A stretch of 64,000 nucleotides of DNA from Rhynchopus euleeides (Eukaryota > Euglenozoa > Diplonemea > Diplonemida > Diplonemidae). The notes beneath the pieces were generated by a model. The model was not told the origin of the DNA and did no database searches. It was given only the letters and a program-made list of their open reading frames with translations. Shown here one piece after another: positions 1 to 9,695 of this stretch (position 1 is the stretch's first letter; every line of letters starts with the position of its first letter). The DNA lies in assembly GCA_963210315.1 (NCBI GenBank), contig OY723268.1, forward strand, positions 124,001 through 188,000. Reading direction: 5' to 3'. Both the position numbers and the translations under genes were made by a program.

Positions 1-1385
1 AACCCCAGCGGCACACCTGCGACACCCCCGATGATCGCCACGATGTAGTGCAGCGACTGACGCGTCGAGACAGCCAGCCCTGCGAGCGCCATCAGGATGG
101 ACGCCCTCAGGAAGTTCTTTGTCCACTTCGCCGTCGGGAAGTGCTTCCCAGAAGGGATGCCCAGCGCGATCTCTAGCACGCGGTAGGCGGGGAACGCCTG
201 CAGCGGCAGCGAGCAGATGATGGCAACAGAGTACAGCGTGGACACCGCGTGTCCCAGCATCCCGTGCGCCCCGACGCTGAGCAGCACGTTCTGCTCCACG
301 CCCTCCCCGAAGGCGAGCACGCCCAGCAGCCCCACCGTGGTGTACAGCACGCACACCACGGAGATGGCGGTGAGCAGCACGTTGTTGAATGCCTCGGGGT
401 GCTTCATGCTCTCCTTGATCGGGATCATGAGGGCGACCCCCTCGAAGGACACGACGCTGGTCCCCACGAACAGCAGCGAGGTGTAGGGGCGCACCAGGGA
501 GATGTTGTGGCTGGGGCCCTCGGTGTAGATCACCTTCACACACACCGCCAGCACCAGCAGGATGCCGCCCACGATGCAGATGTCCGCCACCTCGGCGATG
601 AGGGCGAGGGAGCGGATGTTACGCAGGCAGGCGATGGGGATCTGCAGCAAGGCATGCGCGTAGATGAGCAGGGTCGGGTCCAGGTCTGTGCGGCAGCGCG
701 TGATATCCCGCACCAGGGACTGCACAGTGTCCGCAACGAAGATGAAGTATGACACGACAAGCCCCAGCTGGAAGGAGATCAGCGCGGCCTGCACTGCAAG
801 GCGCCCGACGGGCCCCGCAGCGAGCTCGCCCATCTCCGCGAAGGTGAGGTGGCTGCTCCCGCGTGCCTGGATGACGAGGTAGACGCAGAGCCCTGTGAGG
901 AGGGCGATGCAGATCTCAGCCACCGTGGAGAAGAGGGCGCCTCCGTCGGCGAAAGCGCGGGGGAGGAAGAGCACGCCGGACCCCACAATGGCCTTGATCA
1001 TGGTGAAGAAGGCCTGCCGGTTCGTCGTGTGCTTGCCGTGGCGGCGATCCCGTGGCGGGTGCGGGGTGATCTTCTCCATCTCCCCGGTCTCCTCCTCCTC
1101 CTCGTCCTCCTCCTCCTCGTCTTCATCCTCCGCCCCGCCGACCCGCATCAGCACATCGATGTAGTCCGCCTTGCGCTTCGGGCGCCGCCTGCTGTGGTTG
1201 TTCAGGTCATCGGTGTAGCTCCGCCCCCTCTGGTTCTTCACCGCGTTGCGCTCCGACTCCGTGTGGAAGTGAGAGTCGGTGACAGGCACCTGCATGGAGG
1301 AGCTCCGCTCTCGAGGCTCATCCCCAGGGCTGGAGATGAGGGTGCCGTAGGACGCCACTGAGGGGATCGCGTTGAGAGCCCGCAT
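1..1385 (-). CDS. AAAP-family amino acid transporter (C-terminus outside window)
   Basis: The minus-strand frame is open from an ATG at 1385 to the window edge, giving 461 visible codons. The first ~120 residues are hydrophilic and probably cytosolic: Ser/Arg-rich, then a run of about 15 Asp/Glu near residues 86-98, then basic. From about residue 124 the protein is hydrophobic; the first membrane segment reads AFFTMIKAIVGSGVLFLP, the classic opening helix of the amino acid/auxin permease (Aa_trans, SLC36/Avt-like) family. Further membrane helices follow at regular spacing, including a segment with SYFIFVADT and one with PIKESMKHPEAF before another helix, as in vacuolar or lysosomal members. 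At least eight helices are visible; the family normally has 10-11, so one or two lie beyond base 1. No intron is evident. Substrate and membrane location cannot be read from the sequence. Family assignment is secure; subfamily is inference. Confidence 0.9.
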   Translation of the reverse strand, partial: MRALNAIPSVASYGTLISSPGDEPRERSSSMQVPVTDSHFHTESERNAVKNQRGRSYTDDLNNHSRRRPKRKADYIDVLMRVGGAEDEDEEEEDEEEEETGEMEKITPHPPRDRRHGKHTTNRQAFFTMIKAIVGSGVLFLPRAFADGGALFSTVAEICIALLTGLCVYLVIQARGSSHLTFAEMGELAAGPVGRLAVQAALISFQLGLVVSYFIFVADTVQSLVRDITRCRTDLDPTLLIYAHALLQIPIACLRNIRSLALIAEVADICIVGGILLVLAVCVKVIYTEGPSHNISLVRPYTSLLFVGTSVVSFEGVALMIPIKESMKHPEAFNNVLLTAISVVCVLYTTVGLLGVLAFGEGVEQNVLLSVGAHGMLGHAVSTLYSVAIICSLPLQAFPAYRVLEIALGIPSGKHFPTAKWTKNFLRASILMALAGLAVSTRQSLHYIVAIIGGVAGVPLG

Positions 1386-2490
1386 CGGAGGGGAGGGGGA
1401 GGGGTCGTGGGGTGTCCAACACAGCTCCTAGAGAGAGAGGCTGCGCAACGCGGCGTCCCTCCCCCGTGCCGTCCCCCACCCGGTCGCGTATGGAGGTGGC
1501 TGGAGGGGTGGTGGTGTGGGGGGACACAACGTGAACGAAGGTCACGGCCATCAAGTGATCAGGTCCCGTGGAAGCGTCAACGCACCACAAAACTATCTGT
1601 GCCCCCAGCAAAACGAGACAACAAGAGTGAAGCAGAAGAGTGGAAGGAAGCACAAGGATTTGTTGCGGGGGGTATTTTGGGGTGTGTGGGGGTGCGGGCG
1701 TCAGGCTTTGGCATGATATTTGGCGTTTTTGCAGCGTGTGGTGGTGTGCATTTTTCCACACTTTTCTTTTGTCCCACAGAGAGAACGAAGCGTATATTCT
1801 GACAAAAAACCCCCCGGTGTGTCCCTTCGTGTCCAGTATTCCTGCGCACCCCCCCCCCCCTCCCTTTTGACTTGACGCTAAGGATTGTGATTTCATGCTT
1901 TTTGATCAGCCGGCTAACATGCCGAGACAGTGCCATCAGAAGCCCCCCCCCCCCCCCACCCCCCAACCCCCACACCCCCTCCTCCTCTTTTTGGACCTTT
2001 CGGCTTCCTTTTCGAACCACCAGACGTTTCGAAAAAATCAATCGCCGATATTCGCGCTGCCCAGCGTTGCACATCGCTCCGCTCCGCGCCCCCCTCCCTC
2101 CTCCCCACCCACTTCCTGCCAAGGACGGACGCCCTGGACAAAAAGACTTCCGATCGCAACACAAACACACACACACACACACAACTCCTCTCTGCACTCT
2201 GCCGGCACGCAGTGCCACTGCCTGCGCCTGTGCTGATGGTTTGATATTGAGACTTGACCCGGAAATAAAGAAACACACCCACCCACCGCCCCCCACACAC
2301 CCCCACCCACGCAAACAGCAAACATGAAAAGAAGGTTAGGAAACACGTGGGGGAGGAGGGGGGAGTGTGTGTGTGCCCCCACGGTGCCTCATGGTGTACA
2401 GCTCAGCCCAAACAAGGGGCGCACGTGCAGTGGTGGGGGAGGCCACGGGAGTGCGGGGGGAGGACGGGGGGGGGGGCGCGGCGGGGTTAT
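1386..2490. other. Intergenic region between two minus-strand genes
   Basis: I see no credible gene here. It separates the transporter start from the CEBPZ stop, so it must hold the transporter promoter/5' UTR and the CEBPZ 3' UTR. It has long C runs (1851-1866, 1942-1960), a CA microsatellite (about 2164-2183) and one exact copy of the 14-base element core GAAGCGTCAACGCA at 1571-1584. ORFs across it are low-complexity. Confidence 0.6.
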
Positions 2491-5400
2491 CTACCGCTTC
2501 CGCTTGCCGCCCTTCTTGCCGCCGCCCTTCCCGCCCTTGCCCCCTCCTTTTGACTTGCCGCCGCCCTTCCCGCCCTTGCCGCCGCCCTTCGACTTGCCGC
2601 CGCCGCCGCCTTTGCCGCCCTTGCCGCCGCCCTTCCCGCCCTTCTGGTTCTCGCGGCGCCTGTGCATTGGTGGTGGTGGTGTGGCTGTGGAATGTGCGGC
2701 TCTCAGGGCTACCCTGGGGGACACCCTCCCGGGAGGGAAACACAAAACAGCAAGAAGGCCAAGACAAGGAAAGCCGTGGCTCTTGGATGCAATAGCGAAG
2801 CGTCTCGAAGAGAGCTTGTTTTGTGCGTCACACAATCACACACACTGCGCACACAGTGAGGGAGCTGCACGCGGGGACTGCGTCTTTCTCTCTCTCTCTC
2901 TCTCCCTGCATACCTGTCACCGGCCCACTTGTCCTCCTTCTGCTGCAGCCACTTGTCGCCCTTGGTGGTGCCGATCTTTGCGGTGGACTCGATGAGGGAC
3001 GCGAAGTCGGAGGCATCCGCCTTGCCGAAGTCATCCATGGTGCCACGGGTGACGTCGTAGGCCTTGCTCTGGGAGAGCACGCGGCGCTTCTTGCGCGGCG
3101 CCTCCTCTTCCGAGTCGGAGTCGAAGCCTGCGCCCTCTTCGGAGTCCTCGTCGCCGCTGCCACGCCCGCCCAGGTCCATCGACATGTCGTCGTCATCAAG
3201 ATCCTCGTCACCGCCGTCGCTGCCTTCGGGACCCTCGGCAGGAACTGCGGCGACAGGCTTGACGCCCATCGACTTGTCCATCTCCGCAAGCAGGTCGTCG
3301 TCGAGGTCCTCCGCGTCCTCCGCATCGCTAGCATCCTCCCCTGCCCGCACTGCCGCCTCGAAGTTGGGCCCCTCAGACTCGCTGTCGCTGCCCTCCTCGT
3401 CCTCGATCTTGAGGTCTTCGTCACTCATGTGCAGCTCCTCCACCTCGTCACGCCCGTGCATCGCATCGCGGTACATGTTCTCTGCATCGACAGTCTCGTC
3501 GCTGATCCCAATCTTGTCCTGTGCAGAGAAGGGTGTAAGTGTGTCCGTGCGGTGCCAGGGGGTGTGGGAGGGGGGGGTCGAGCGACACACGCAGCACCCT
3601 CAGCACAAGGGGGTTCAAGCGTGGTGCCCGTTGTTCTGCTGGGCACTCTTCTGCACGACACAGAGAAGGCCACAGCCCATACCTGCCGGATGTCCGCCAG
3701 CACCGCCTTGTCCTTCGACATGTCGTCGTAGGAGTACCGGAGGTACTTCTTCATGAAAGCAGGGAGGCCGTCCGACTCCCCCTCCTCCCCCTCCGCTGCC
3801 CCCTTCGCCTCCTCGGCCTCCTCCTGCTCCTCGTCCTCCTCCAGCCCCTCGTCGCCGGCGTCGGCGGACGGCTCCTCGTGCCCTTCGGTGCTGTCCGCAT
3901 CGCTGTCTTCCTGGTGCAGCTGCAGCGTCTTTTCCCTGCGCCCCTTGAAGTACTTGTAGAAGAACGCGTCCTGGATCTGCACCTGATTGGAAGGCAGGTC
4001 TGCGAAGGCCTCGGGGTTGTGCGTCAGCGTCTGCCTGCGGGTGGTGGGCCTGCGGAGCGCGGCGTCCATCCCATCCCGGATGGTCTGCATGTGCTTCTTC
4101 TTGGGGTTCTTGAAACTGAAGGCATCGAGGAAAGCGTGCAGCGTGAAGTCCTCCAGCGGATCGCCCTGTGCCGTGTGTGTGTGTGTGGAGTAGAGTAGAG
4201 ACATCAGAGCTACCCTCCGTGCAACCTGAATTGGGCAGCAAGCCGAGCCGTTGGCAGCATGTGTGTGGAGGCATTCTGTCCTGTTTCGAACCCCGTGTGT
4301 ACAACCTGCTCCTATTGGTGCAAGCCATCTCCCACTATATCATACCTCGTAGGAAATCGACGTCGCGGCGCTGATGTGCGAGGCAAAGGTCGCGACAGAC
4401 GGGTGGTAGTGCTTGCACAGCTGCCCGATGATCCACAGTAGCTCCGTCTGTGTTGTGCAGTGTGGTGGTGGTGCTGCTGTTCATGCTCACCCGACACCCG
4501 ACACCTCCTCCCTCCACACCCACCCCACCCCCACTCCACTCGCACATACCTCGGCGTGGGCAGCGCACGGGTTCCGCGCCCCCGCGTCGTACATCTCGTC
4601 ATCAGGGATGACTTCGATCACGTTTGCCCTCACAGGGGGCCCCTCACGCTTGGGCGGCTTGGCGGCAGCCTTGCTGCGCGCAGGTGTCACCTTCTTCCCC
4701 GTAACGGCTGCAAAGCCCTCGATGTCGTCGCTGGACTCGTCGTCGGGCTGCACGTCGACAGGCGCCTTGATCTCCTCCTCCTCCTCGGGCACATCGTCGT
4801 CACGCTGCCCGGGGCGCAGCGAGGTGGAGGCAGGCACCAGCGCACCCTCTGCGGTGACGTGCGCCTTGAGCTGGGGGAAGCTGCGGAACACCTCTCCCAC
4901 AAGGAAGAGCGCACCGCAGACATAAGACGGCTTCTGCTGCAGGCAGGTCTGCAGGAGGCGGTGTACAAAGGCCAGCACACGCGCAAGGTCGTTGTCTATC
5001 CGGAGCGACTTGTAGAGCAGCGAGAAGAACAGCGCCAGCTTCGACGAGGTCATGTTGAGGGTGTTGAGGGGCGACGCCTGCAGCAGGTTGTACAGCGAGT
5101 TGTAGAAGCGGTTGCGGATGTTCGACTCCCCCTTCTCCACAACCTGGTGCAGGATGGTGAGGGCCGCCACCCTGTGCGGGAACGCGGACAGCGCGGCGAT
5201 GGAGAACAGCGACGTGTAGAACTTCTCCATGCTGGAGCTCTTGTGCTGCGAGAAGGGGAAGGCACGCCGGATCCCCGTCAGCAGGCTGTTCACGAGCCTG
5301 TTGTCGAGGCTCTGCGTCTGGGCTGCCTTGGAGAAGCATGCGAAGTAGATCTCGAGCAGCTTCTGCGGGAGGTCCGCGTCATGCCGGCTCAACATGATCT

Positions 5401-6235
5401 GGCTCAGCACGGTGACTGCGTAGTGCTGCGCACGGAGGGAGTTGTTCTTCCGGAACATGAATGCCTCCAGCTCCTTCACAACAGCGCCACGCATGGTCGG
5501 GTTCTCCTTCAGCAGCTGCAGCAGGTAGTGCACCGCACGGGTGGCCATCTTGGGCATCGTGTCGCCCAGCTTGTTGACGAGGAGAGTCAGAATCGCCTTC
5601 TCCTCCTCCGGCACCTTCGACAGCAGCAGGTAGAGGGACCGGATGCAGTACCCCTTGACGCTCTCCACGGAGCTGTTGGTGCCCTCCTTCAGCACGTTGA
5701 CAAACTTGGAGAAGAGCCCCTTCACCTGGTCCTCCGTGTGCCAGTAGAACAGCACCTGCTCCCGCTCCTTCACGCCGTCGGGGAGCTCGTGGAAGTTGCG
5801 TGTGGTGATGGCCTTCAGGCGCCTCTCGGGCGGCATCACGCGCTCCGTGAAGAGCTCGATCAGCGAGTCGCTCACCTTGCGGCTGTAGTGCCCCGAGTGG
5901 CCCGTCATGGAGACCAGGTCGCCGAGCAGATTCAGCTTGAAGGGTACCTCTGTAGGCTTCGAGAGCTGCAGCGTGATGGCCGCAATTCTGTCAGCAGTGG
6001 TCCCTGCCTTTGTCATCTGCTCCATCCATTTCCGCTCGCCGGACGGGCCCTTCGACTTGTGTTGGGAGGACTTGCGCCAGTGCACATTGCGGGCCTCGTC
6101 GATATGCGCCGCAATCGTCTGCACGGTGTCGCTGGAACGCACCTGGTCGCGCAGCGACAGCTTCTTCAAAGGGAGCTGGACGTCGTACCACGACGTCTGC
6201 TCCTTCTCTTTCGACTCGCCACCATTCTGAGCCAT
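2491..6235 (-). CDS. CEBPZ: CEBPZ/Noc1 (Mak21) ribosome-biogenesis factor, five exons
   Basis: Exons on the minus strand are 6235-4550, 4447-4346, 4165-3683, 3518-2914 and 2659-2491. All four introns (102, 180, 164 and 254 bp) are GT-AG and the phases join without breaks, giving about 1014 residues, the usual size for yeast Noc1/Mak21 and human CEBPZ. The start is the ATG of MAQNGGES; the frame runs further upstream only through non-ATG codons. Helical-repeat sequence fills exon 1, with the CBF-domain hallmark LLTGIRRAFPF near residue 318. Exon 2 encodes the HYHPSV block and exon 3 the GDPLEDFTLHAFLDAF block that close the domain. Exon 4 is strongly acidic. Exon 5 encodes a Gly/Lys-rich tail of about 55 residues. 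In known systems the protein acts with Noc2 in early 60S subunit assembly in the nucleolus. Intron 4 contains a CT microsatellite. Identification is confident; exon ends are read by eye. Confidence 0.93.
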
Positions 6236-6587
6236 CTTCGCAAGACCCAACAGCGCTGCCTCTGGGCAGCACCGTCAGATACCAAGATGCGGTTGTGTAC
6301 AGCCTGCAGGGGGGGGGGGTTCAGGGCCGTGCGATGAGTAATGCTTGTTGCGTTGCTTGAAGAGTGGGGGGGGGGGGGGGTCCGAAAACTGTGAGCGCCA
6401 ATCAGAAAAATATAAGGCGTTGTTTGTGCGCCAAACCCGGGTGATCAAACCTCACGTGTTTTGCCTGATGAAGGTTGGTGTGAATGTGCGCACAGTCATA
6501 GCAACAAGGCAAGGTAGATTGTGTTTGTCCCCCAAAGCACTGCCAACTATCTTTTTCACTGTGACAAGGTTTCTTCTTGTTGTGTGT

Positions 6588-6750
6588 GAAAAATGTCAGT
6601 CCAGTACAGCCGCCCTTTACTCGTATTTTGTTTGTGATGCGTTGACGCTTCCACACACAAAACCTCAACTCCTGTGATGGGGGAGGCTAGTGGTGTGCGG
6701 AGCACGTTTGGCTGTGGTGGAGTGACATTTTCTGCTCACAAGTGTGCGTA
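6588..6750 (-). mobile_element. Family-3 solo A/B terminal unit
   Basis: Read on minus, module A opens with a GCACACTTGTGAGC fold-back, continues with CAAACGTGCTC, and ends in the core GAAGCGTCAACGCA (6652-6639). It is followed by a B arm ending in TGACATTTTTC, the inverse of the GAAAATGTCA near the start of A. The unit matches the layout of the family-1 A2-B2 module but differs in sequence, and has no coding interior. It is likely the recombination remnant of a larger element, comparable to a solo LTR. Confidence 0.65.
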
Positions 6751-7195
6751 AAAAGAGAGGACAGTTGTCAATCGTGGGAACACCTCACACACCTCGAGTG
6801 CATGCAGTGTGGAGGTTGCGACACGGAGGACTCCAATAGGGGTAGCCGTTTTTCGGGTCAACGAGGTCGAGTCGCAGACTCCTTCCGGATACCCGATACA
6901 TAGGAAGATAAAGGTCATATAAAACGAACGGGCTTTTCAGTCTGAAGCAAAGAAAGTGAGTGTCCTCACAGGTAGGTGCCACTGACTCAGTCCGACACAG
7001 ACCGACAGCCCTCAAGCAATGCGATGACAGGCAGCTAGACGTAATGGATGGGGCTATGTTCAGGCTGGTCGCTAACGTTCCGGATTCCGAGATCTCGTGG
7101 GATGATGATGGTCAGTCGTGGGGGGGGTTTGATCGTCGAGAGTGAATGGAAAAGTAAATCTCCCAGCACCTTCTCGCAATGTTAGTCCTTTTTTT
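6751..7195. other. Unassigned sequence with a TATA-like motif and a very short ORF
   Basis: There is a TATA-like catataaaac near 6916. Farther on, an ATG at about 7044 opens a 33-codon frame (MDGAMFRLVANVP...) ending at 7145. It resembles nothing I know and could be the 5' end of a gene displaced by the adjacent retroelement, or chance. The stretch ends in a T run (7189-7195) abutting the element. Confidence 0.25.
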
Positions 7196-7325
7196 AAGCA
7201 CACTCGTGTGAGCGGAAAGCGCCCCACCACAGCTGCAACCAAACGTGCTCTATACACTAACCCCACCCTTCATCAGGCTCAGGGTGTGATCAGTTCAGGG
7301 TTTTGTGTGTAGAAGCGTCAACGCA
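7196..7325 (+). repeat. Family-1 A1 terminal module with core
   Basis: It begins with a GCACACTCGTGTGAGC fold-back, then GGAAAGCGCCCC, CAAACGTGCTC and a CATCAGGCTC block, and ends in the core GAAGCGTCAACGCA at 7312-7325. The same module recurs as A2 at 11643 and in every family-1 copy. Confidence 0.85.
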
Positions 7326-7391
7326 TCAAACTATCAAGCAGGCGAGAGAATCAAGAGGGGAGCAAGAGTGACAGAAGCGGACAGAGTACGC

Positions 7392-7600
7392 CGAGCTGCG
7401 TGTATAGGAGAGGAACAGAACGGGCTGAGGGAGTACGCCGAGCTGCGTGTATAGGAGAGGAACAGAAACTACGCCGAGCTGCGTGTATAGGAGAGAAACA
7501 GAAACTACGCCGAGCTGCGTGAATAGGAGAGGAACAGAAACTACGCCGAGCTGCGTGAATAGGAGAGGAACAGTAACTACGCCGAGCTGCGTAACAGAGA
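7392..7600 (+). repeat. Tandem leader repeat of family-1 copy A
   Basis: About six units of 37-50 bp, each containing ACGCCGAGCTGCGTG and GAGAGGAACAG, lie between A1 and the gag start. The array is open in the gag frame from 7447, so an extended Gag is possible, but the ATG at 7603 starts the conserved protein. The same array precedes gag in copies B (13220-13428), D (33597-33858) and E (57691-57953). Confidence 0.8.
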
Positions 7601-7602
7601 AG

Positions 7603-8673
7603 ATGGCCACTCTGGATTGGGACACCCTGAAGGTTCCCGACCCCGCCCACCCCGACAACGAGCCAGCAGAGCGTCGCCCCGAGTGCATATTCGAAACGTG
7701 CAATACTACACACACAGCCAGGACCGCATTCAGCTGCCACGACTGCGGTGGGACCACGGTCAGGACGTGCTTGAGAGAGCGCATCCCGGCGCACGTCGTC
7801 CCCGAATGGCTCGAGGGCGCAGGGGACAGGGGCTGGGTGTGCCCCGAGTGCGCATGGGTCCGGCAGGCAGTCGACGAGGAGACCGCGGCGGACCTGGCAG
7901 CAGCGACGGGCGAGCTAGGCGAGGACGGGGAGTACAGCGAGGCGGACAGCCAGAGTGGCACGGGCCTCCAGCACAGGGACGCACACCACCCCGCCGACTC
8001 GAACACCGATCTCCGCGTGGCGAACTCGCTGGAGTACCTGCTGAAATTGACAGGCCGGCTGGAGAAGGAACAGAAGGAGCTGAAGAAGACCGTGGAGACG
8101 CAGGCGAAGCAGATCGCCACCCTGCAGAAGGCGCTGCAGCGGACGGAGGCCGAGCTGCCCGCCGATTTCTCCGCCCACATCGTGTCGACCTGGGGATCGT
8201 CGATCGCCACTGTCCCCGGACGCAGGTTGGTGAAAGCTGAGGTATCCCGGGTTTTCCGACAGGCGGAGCTCAGCGATGCCCCGAGCTCACCAGACTGGCA
8301 ACACCAGCTCATCCAGGCCTTCGACGCTCTGTTTCAGACAATGGGACTGATCCGCGACGACGATGATCCGGATCGCTTTACCGAGGCCCTCCACAAGACA
8401 ATCGTCGTTATGAACTCGCACTTTCTCCTGAAGGGGCGCGCGGGCGCCCGCCTCTACCTGGCAAAGGCGAAGATTATGGACCCAGCGAAGTACGATGCGG
8501 TGACACACGGGCGCCTACTCCGGGAGGGGCGGGCCACGCAGGACGACACACAGGAGAGGCGGGCCGCGTTTCAGGAGCGGTTCCTGCAGGAGCGTAACAC
8601 GCAGGACCGCCCCGCGCCCTACTCGGGAAAGGGCCATCACAAAGGACGGGGGGGGAAAGGCAAGCGACAGTGA
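7603..8673 (+). CDS. Gag-like protein, family 1 copy A
   Basis: 356 residues from the ATG of MATLDWDTLK, chosen because upstream frame is only tandem repeat. Residues 25-85 hold a cysteine-rich finger (CIFETC, then SCHDCGG, RTC, VCPEC) with the spacing of a PHD/RING-like zinc finger. A coiled coil follows at about 145-180 (KEQKELKKTVETQAKQIATL). Next is a helical region, and then a basic glycine-rich tail (GKGHHKGRGGKGKRQ) suited to nucleic-acid binding. It occupies the gag position, but I recognise no capsid fold by eye. The recombinase frame continues in phase after the terminator. Confidence 0.75.
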   Translation: MATLDWDTLKVPDPAHPDNEPAERRPECIFETCNTTHTARTAFSCHDCGGTTVRTCLRERIPAHVVPEWLEGAGDRGWVCPECAWVRQAVDEETAADLAAATGELGEDGEYSEADSQSGTGLQHRDAHHPADSNTDLRVANSLEYLLKLTGRLEKEQKELKKTVETQAKQIATLQKALQRTEAELPADFSAHIVSTWGSSIATVPGRRLVKAEVSRVFRQAELSDAPSSPDWQHQLIQAFDALFQTMGLIRDDDDPDRFTEALHKTIVVMNSHFLLKGRAGARLYLAKAKIMDPAKYDAVTHGRLLREGRATQDDTQERRAAFQERFLQERNTQDRPAPYSGKGHHKGRGGKGKRQ

Positions 8674-8730
8674 CTCCCCGACACCAGCAGGGGACGCCCG
8701 CGGGCCACGACCCTCCCCCCCGCCGCGGTA

Positions 8731-9693
8731 GTGTATGTGAAGGCAGTACCATCTGCCCCCCCGTCAACAAGAGGACGCCCCCGCAAGACCGAGACGAGCG
8801 TGACCCCGGAGGAAGCAACCACCATTCGCCAGGAACTGCAACACACCCTGGCCCAAGCCCTCGCACCCACATACTGGGGGGCCCTCCGCCGCACATACGA
8901 CAGGTACTCGCAGTTCCGGGAAGGGTGGATGAAAGCGGAGAGGCGAACACTGCCACACGACGAAGGGGCGGTGCTGTGGGTCACGAAGCAACGGAAGGAC
9001 GGGCTATCAGTGCAGTCCGCCCTCCAGTACCTCAACAACCTTGCAGCAGCACTCAGACGCTTCGCAGCGTTCCCCCTCGACGGAAAACAAATTGTGGCGG
9101 ACTACAGGCGGGCGCTGAAACGGGGAGGAGCACTACGACCACTGAAGCAAGCAGAACCAGCAACAGCCCACAACATCCGGGAGGCGCTAGCGAAGGAGCC
9201 ACGTCCCCTCGTGAAACTGCTGCTCGGCATCATGTGGGGGGGTGCGGCAAGGGCCTCGGACGCACTGCGCTTGTATGTGAAGGACGTCACAGCGGAAAAG
9301 CGCAGCGAGCCGATATACGTGCGCTGGACCCAGTCGAAGGCGGACCCCTTCCACATGGGTCACATCACAGGGATCTCCCTGCCGAAGGACCTACACCGTA
9401 TCCTCCGACACCGCCTCCGCAGGGCGCGCAGAGCAGGAGAGACGAGACTGTTCCCGGCGGACGTCACCTACCGGACCGTGGTAAAAGCCGTCAAGCGGGC
9501 ACGGAGGGGGCTCACGGCACACTCTCTGCGGAGGGGGGCACTCACACAGCTTGCGCGAAAGAACGTTCCACTGGAGGAGGTGCGCCTCCTCTCGAGACAC
9601 GCGACGGTCGACGGTGTGATGCGTTACGTATCAGCGGCGGAAAACGCACACGCGCGCGAGACAGCACAGGTGTCGGCGAAGATCGAGTGGTGA
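8731..9693 (+). CDS. Tyrosine recombinase, family 1 copy A
   Basis: About 320 residues. Catalytic landmarks are all visible: the first Arg in GGAARASDALRL, the HSLRRG box (His-x-x-Arg), the second His in LLSRHAT and the nucleophile Tyr in VMRYVSA. The N-terminal half looks like the SAM-like core-binding domain of phage integrases. There is no ATG near the beginning; the frame is continuous with gag apart from gag's terminator. It is therefore probably made by read-through or reinitiation, and the given start is nominal. Role by family knowledge: it inserts a circular DNA copy into the genome by strand exchange, replacing the DDE integrase of LTR elements. Confidence 0.88.
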   Translation: MYVKAVPSAPPSTRGRPRKTETSVTPEEATTIRQELQHTLAQALAPTYWGALRRTYDRYSQFREGWMKAERRTLPHDEGAVLWVTKQRKDGLSVQSALQYLNNLAAALRRFAAFPLDGKQIVADYRRALKRGGALRPLKQAEPATAHNIREALAKEPRPLVKLLLGIMWGGAARASDALRLYVKDVTAEKRSEPIYVRWTQSKADPFHMGHITGISLPKDLHRILRHRLRRARRAGETRLFPADVTYRTVVKAVKRARRGLTAHSLRRGALTQLARKNVPLEEVRLLSRHATVDGVMRYVSAAENAHARETAQVSAKIEW

Positions 9694-9695
9694 AG

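Noticed and set aside
2336-2767. 143-codon minus ORF near the CEBPZ 3' end
   Set aside because: Alternative frame of exon 5 and the low-complexity intergenic tract; splice phases support the other frame.
4460-6337. 625-codon plus-strand ORF
   Set aside because: Antisense shadow of CEBPZ exon 1; its composition follows the opposite strand's codons.
7265-7290. CTGATGA on the minus strand of family-1 A modules as a hammerhead
   Set aside because: No partner GAAA with a stem II nearby; only the 62985 and 63784 sites have the full set.
7326-8312. 328-codon minus ORF antisense to gag (repeated in all family-1 copies)
   Set aside because: Shadow of gag and its leader array; Ser-rich with no motif; repeats only because the element repeats.
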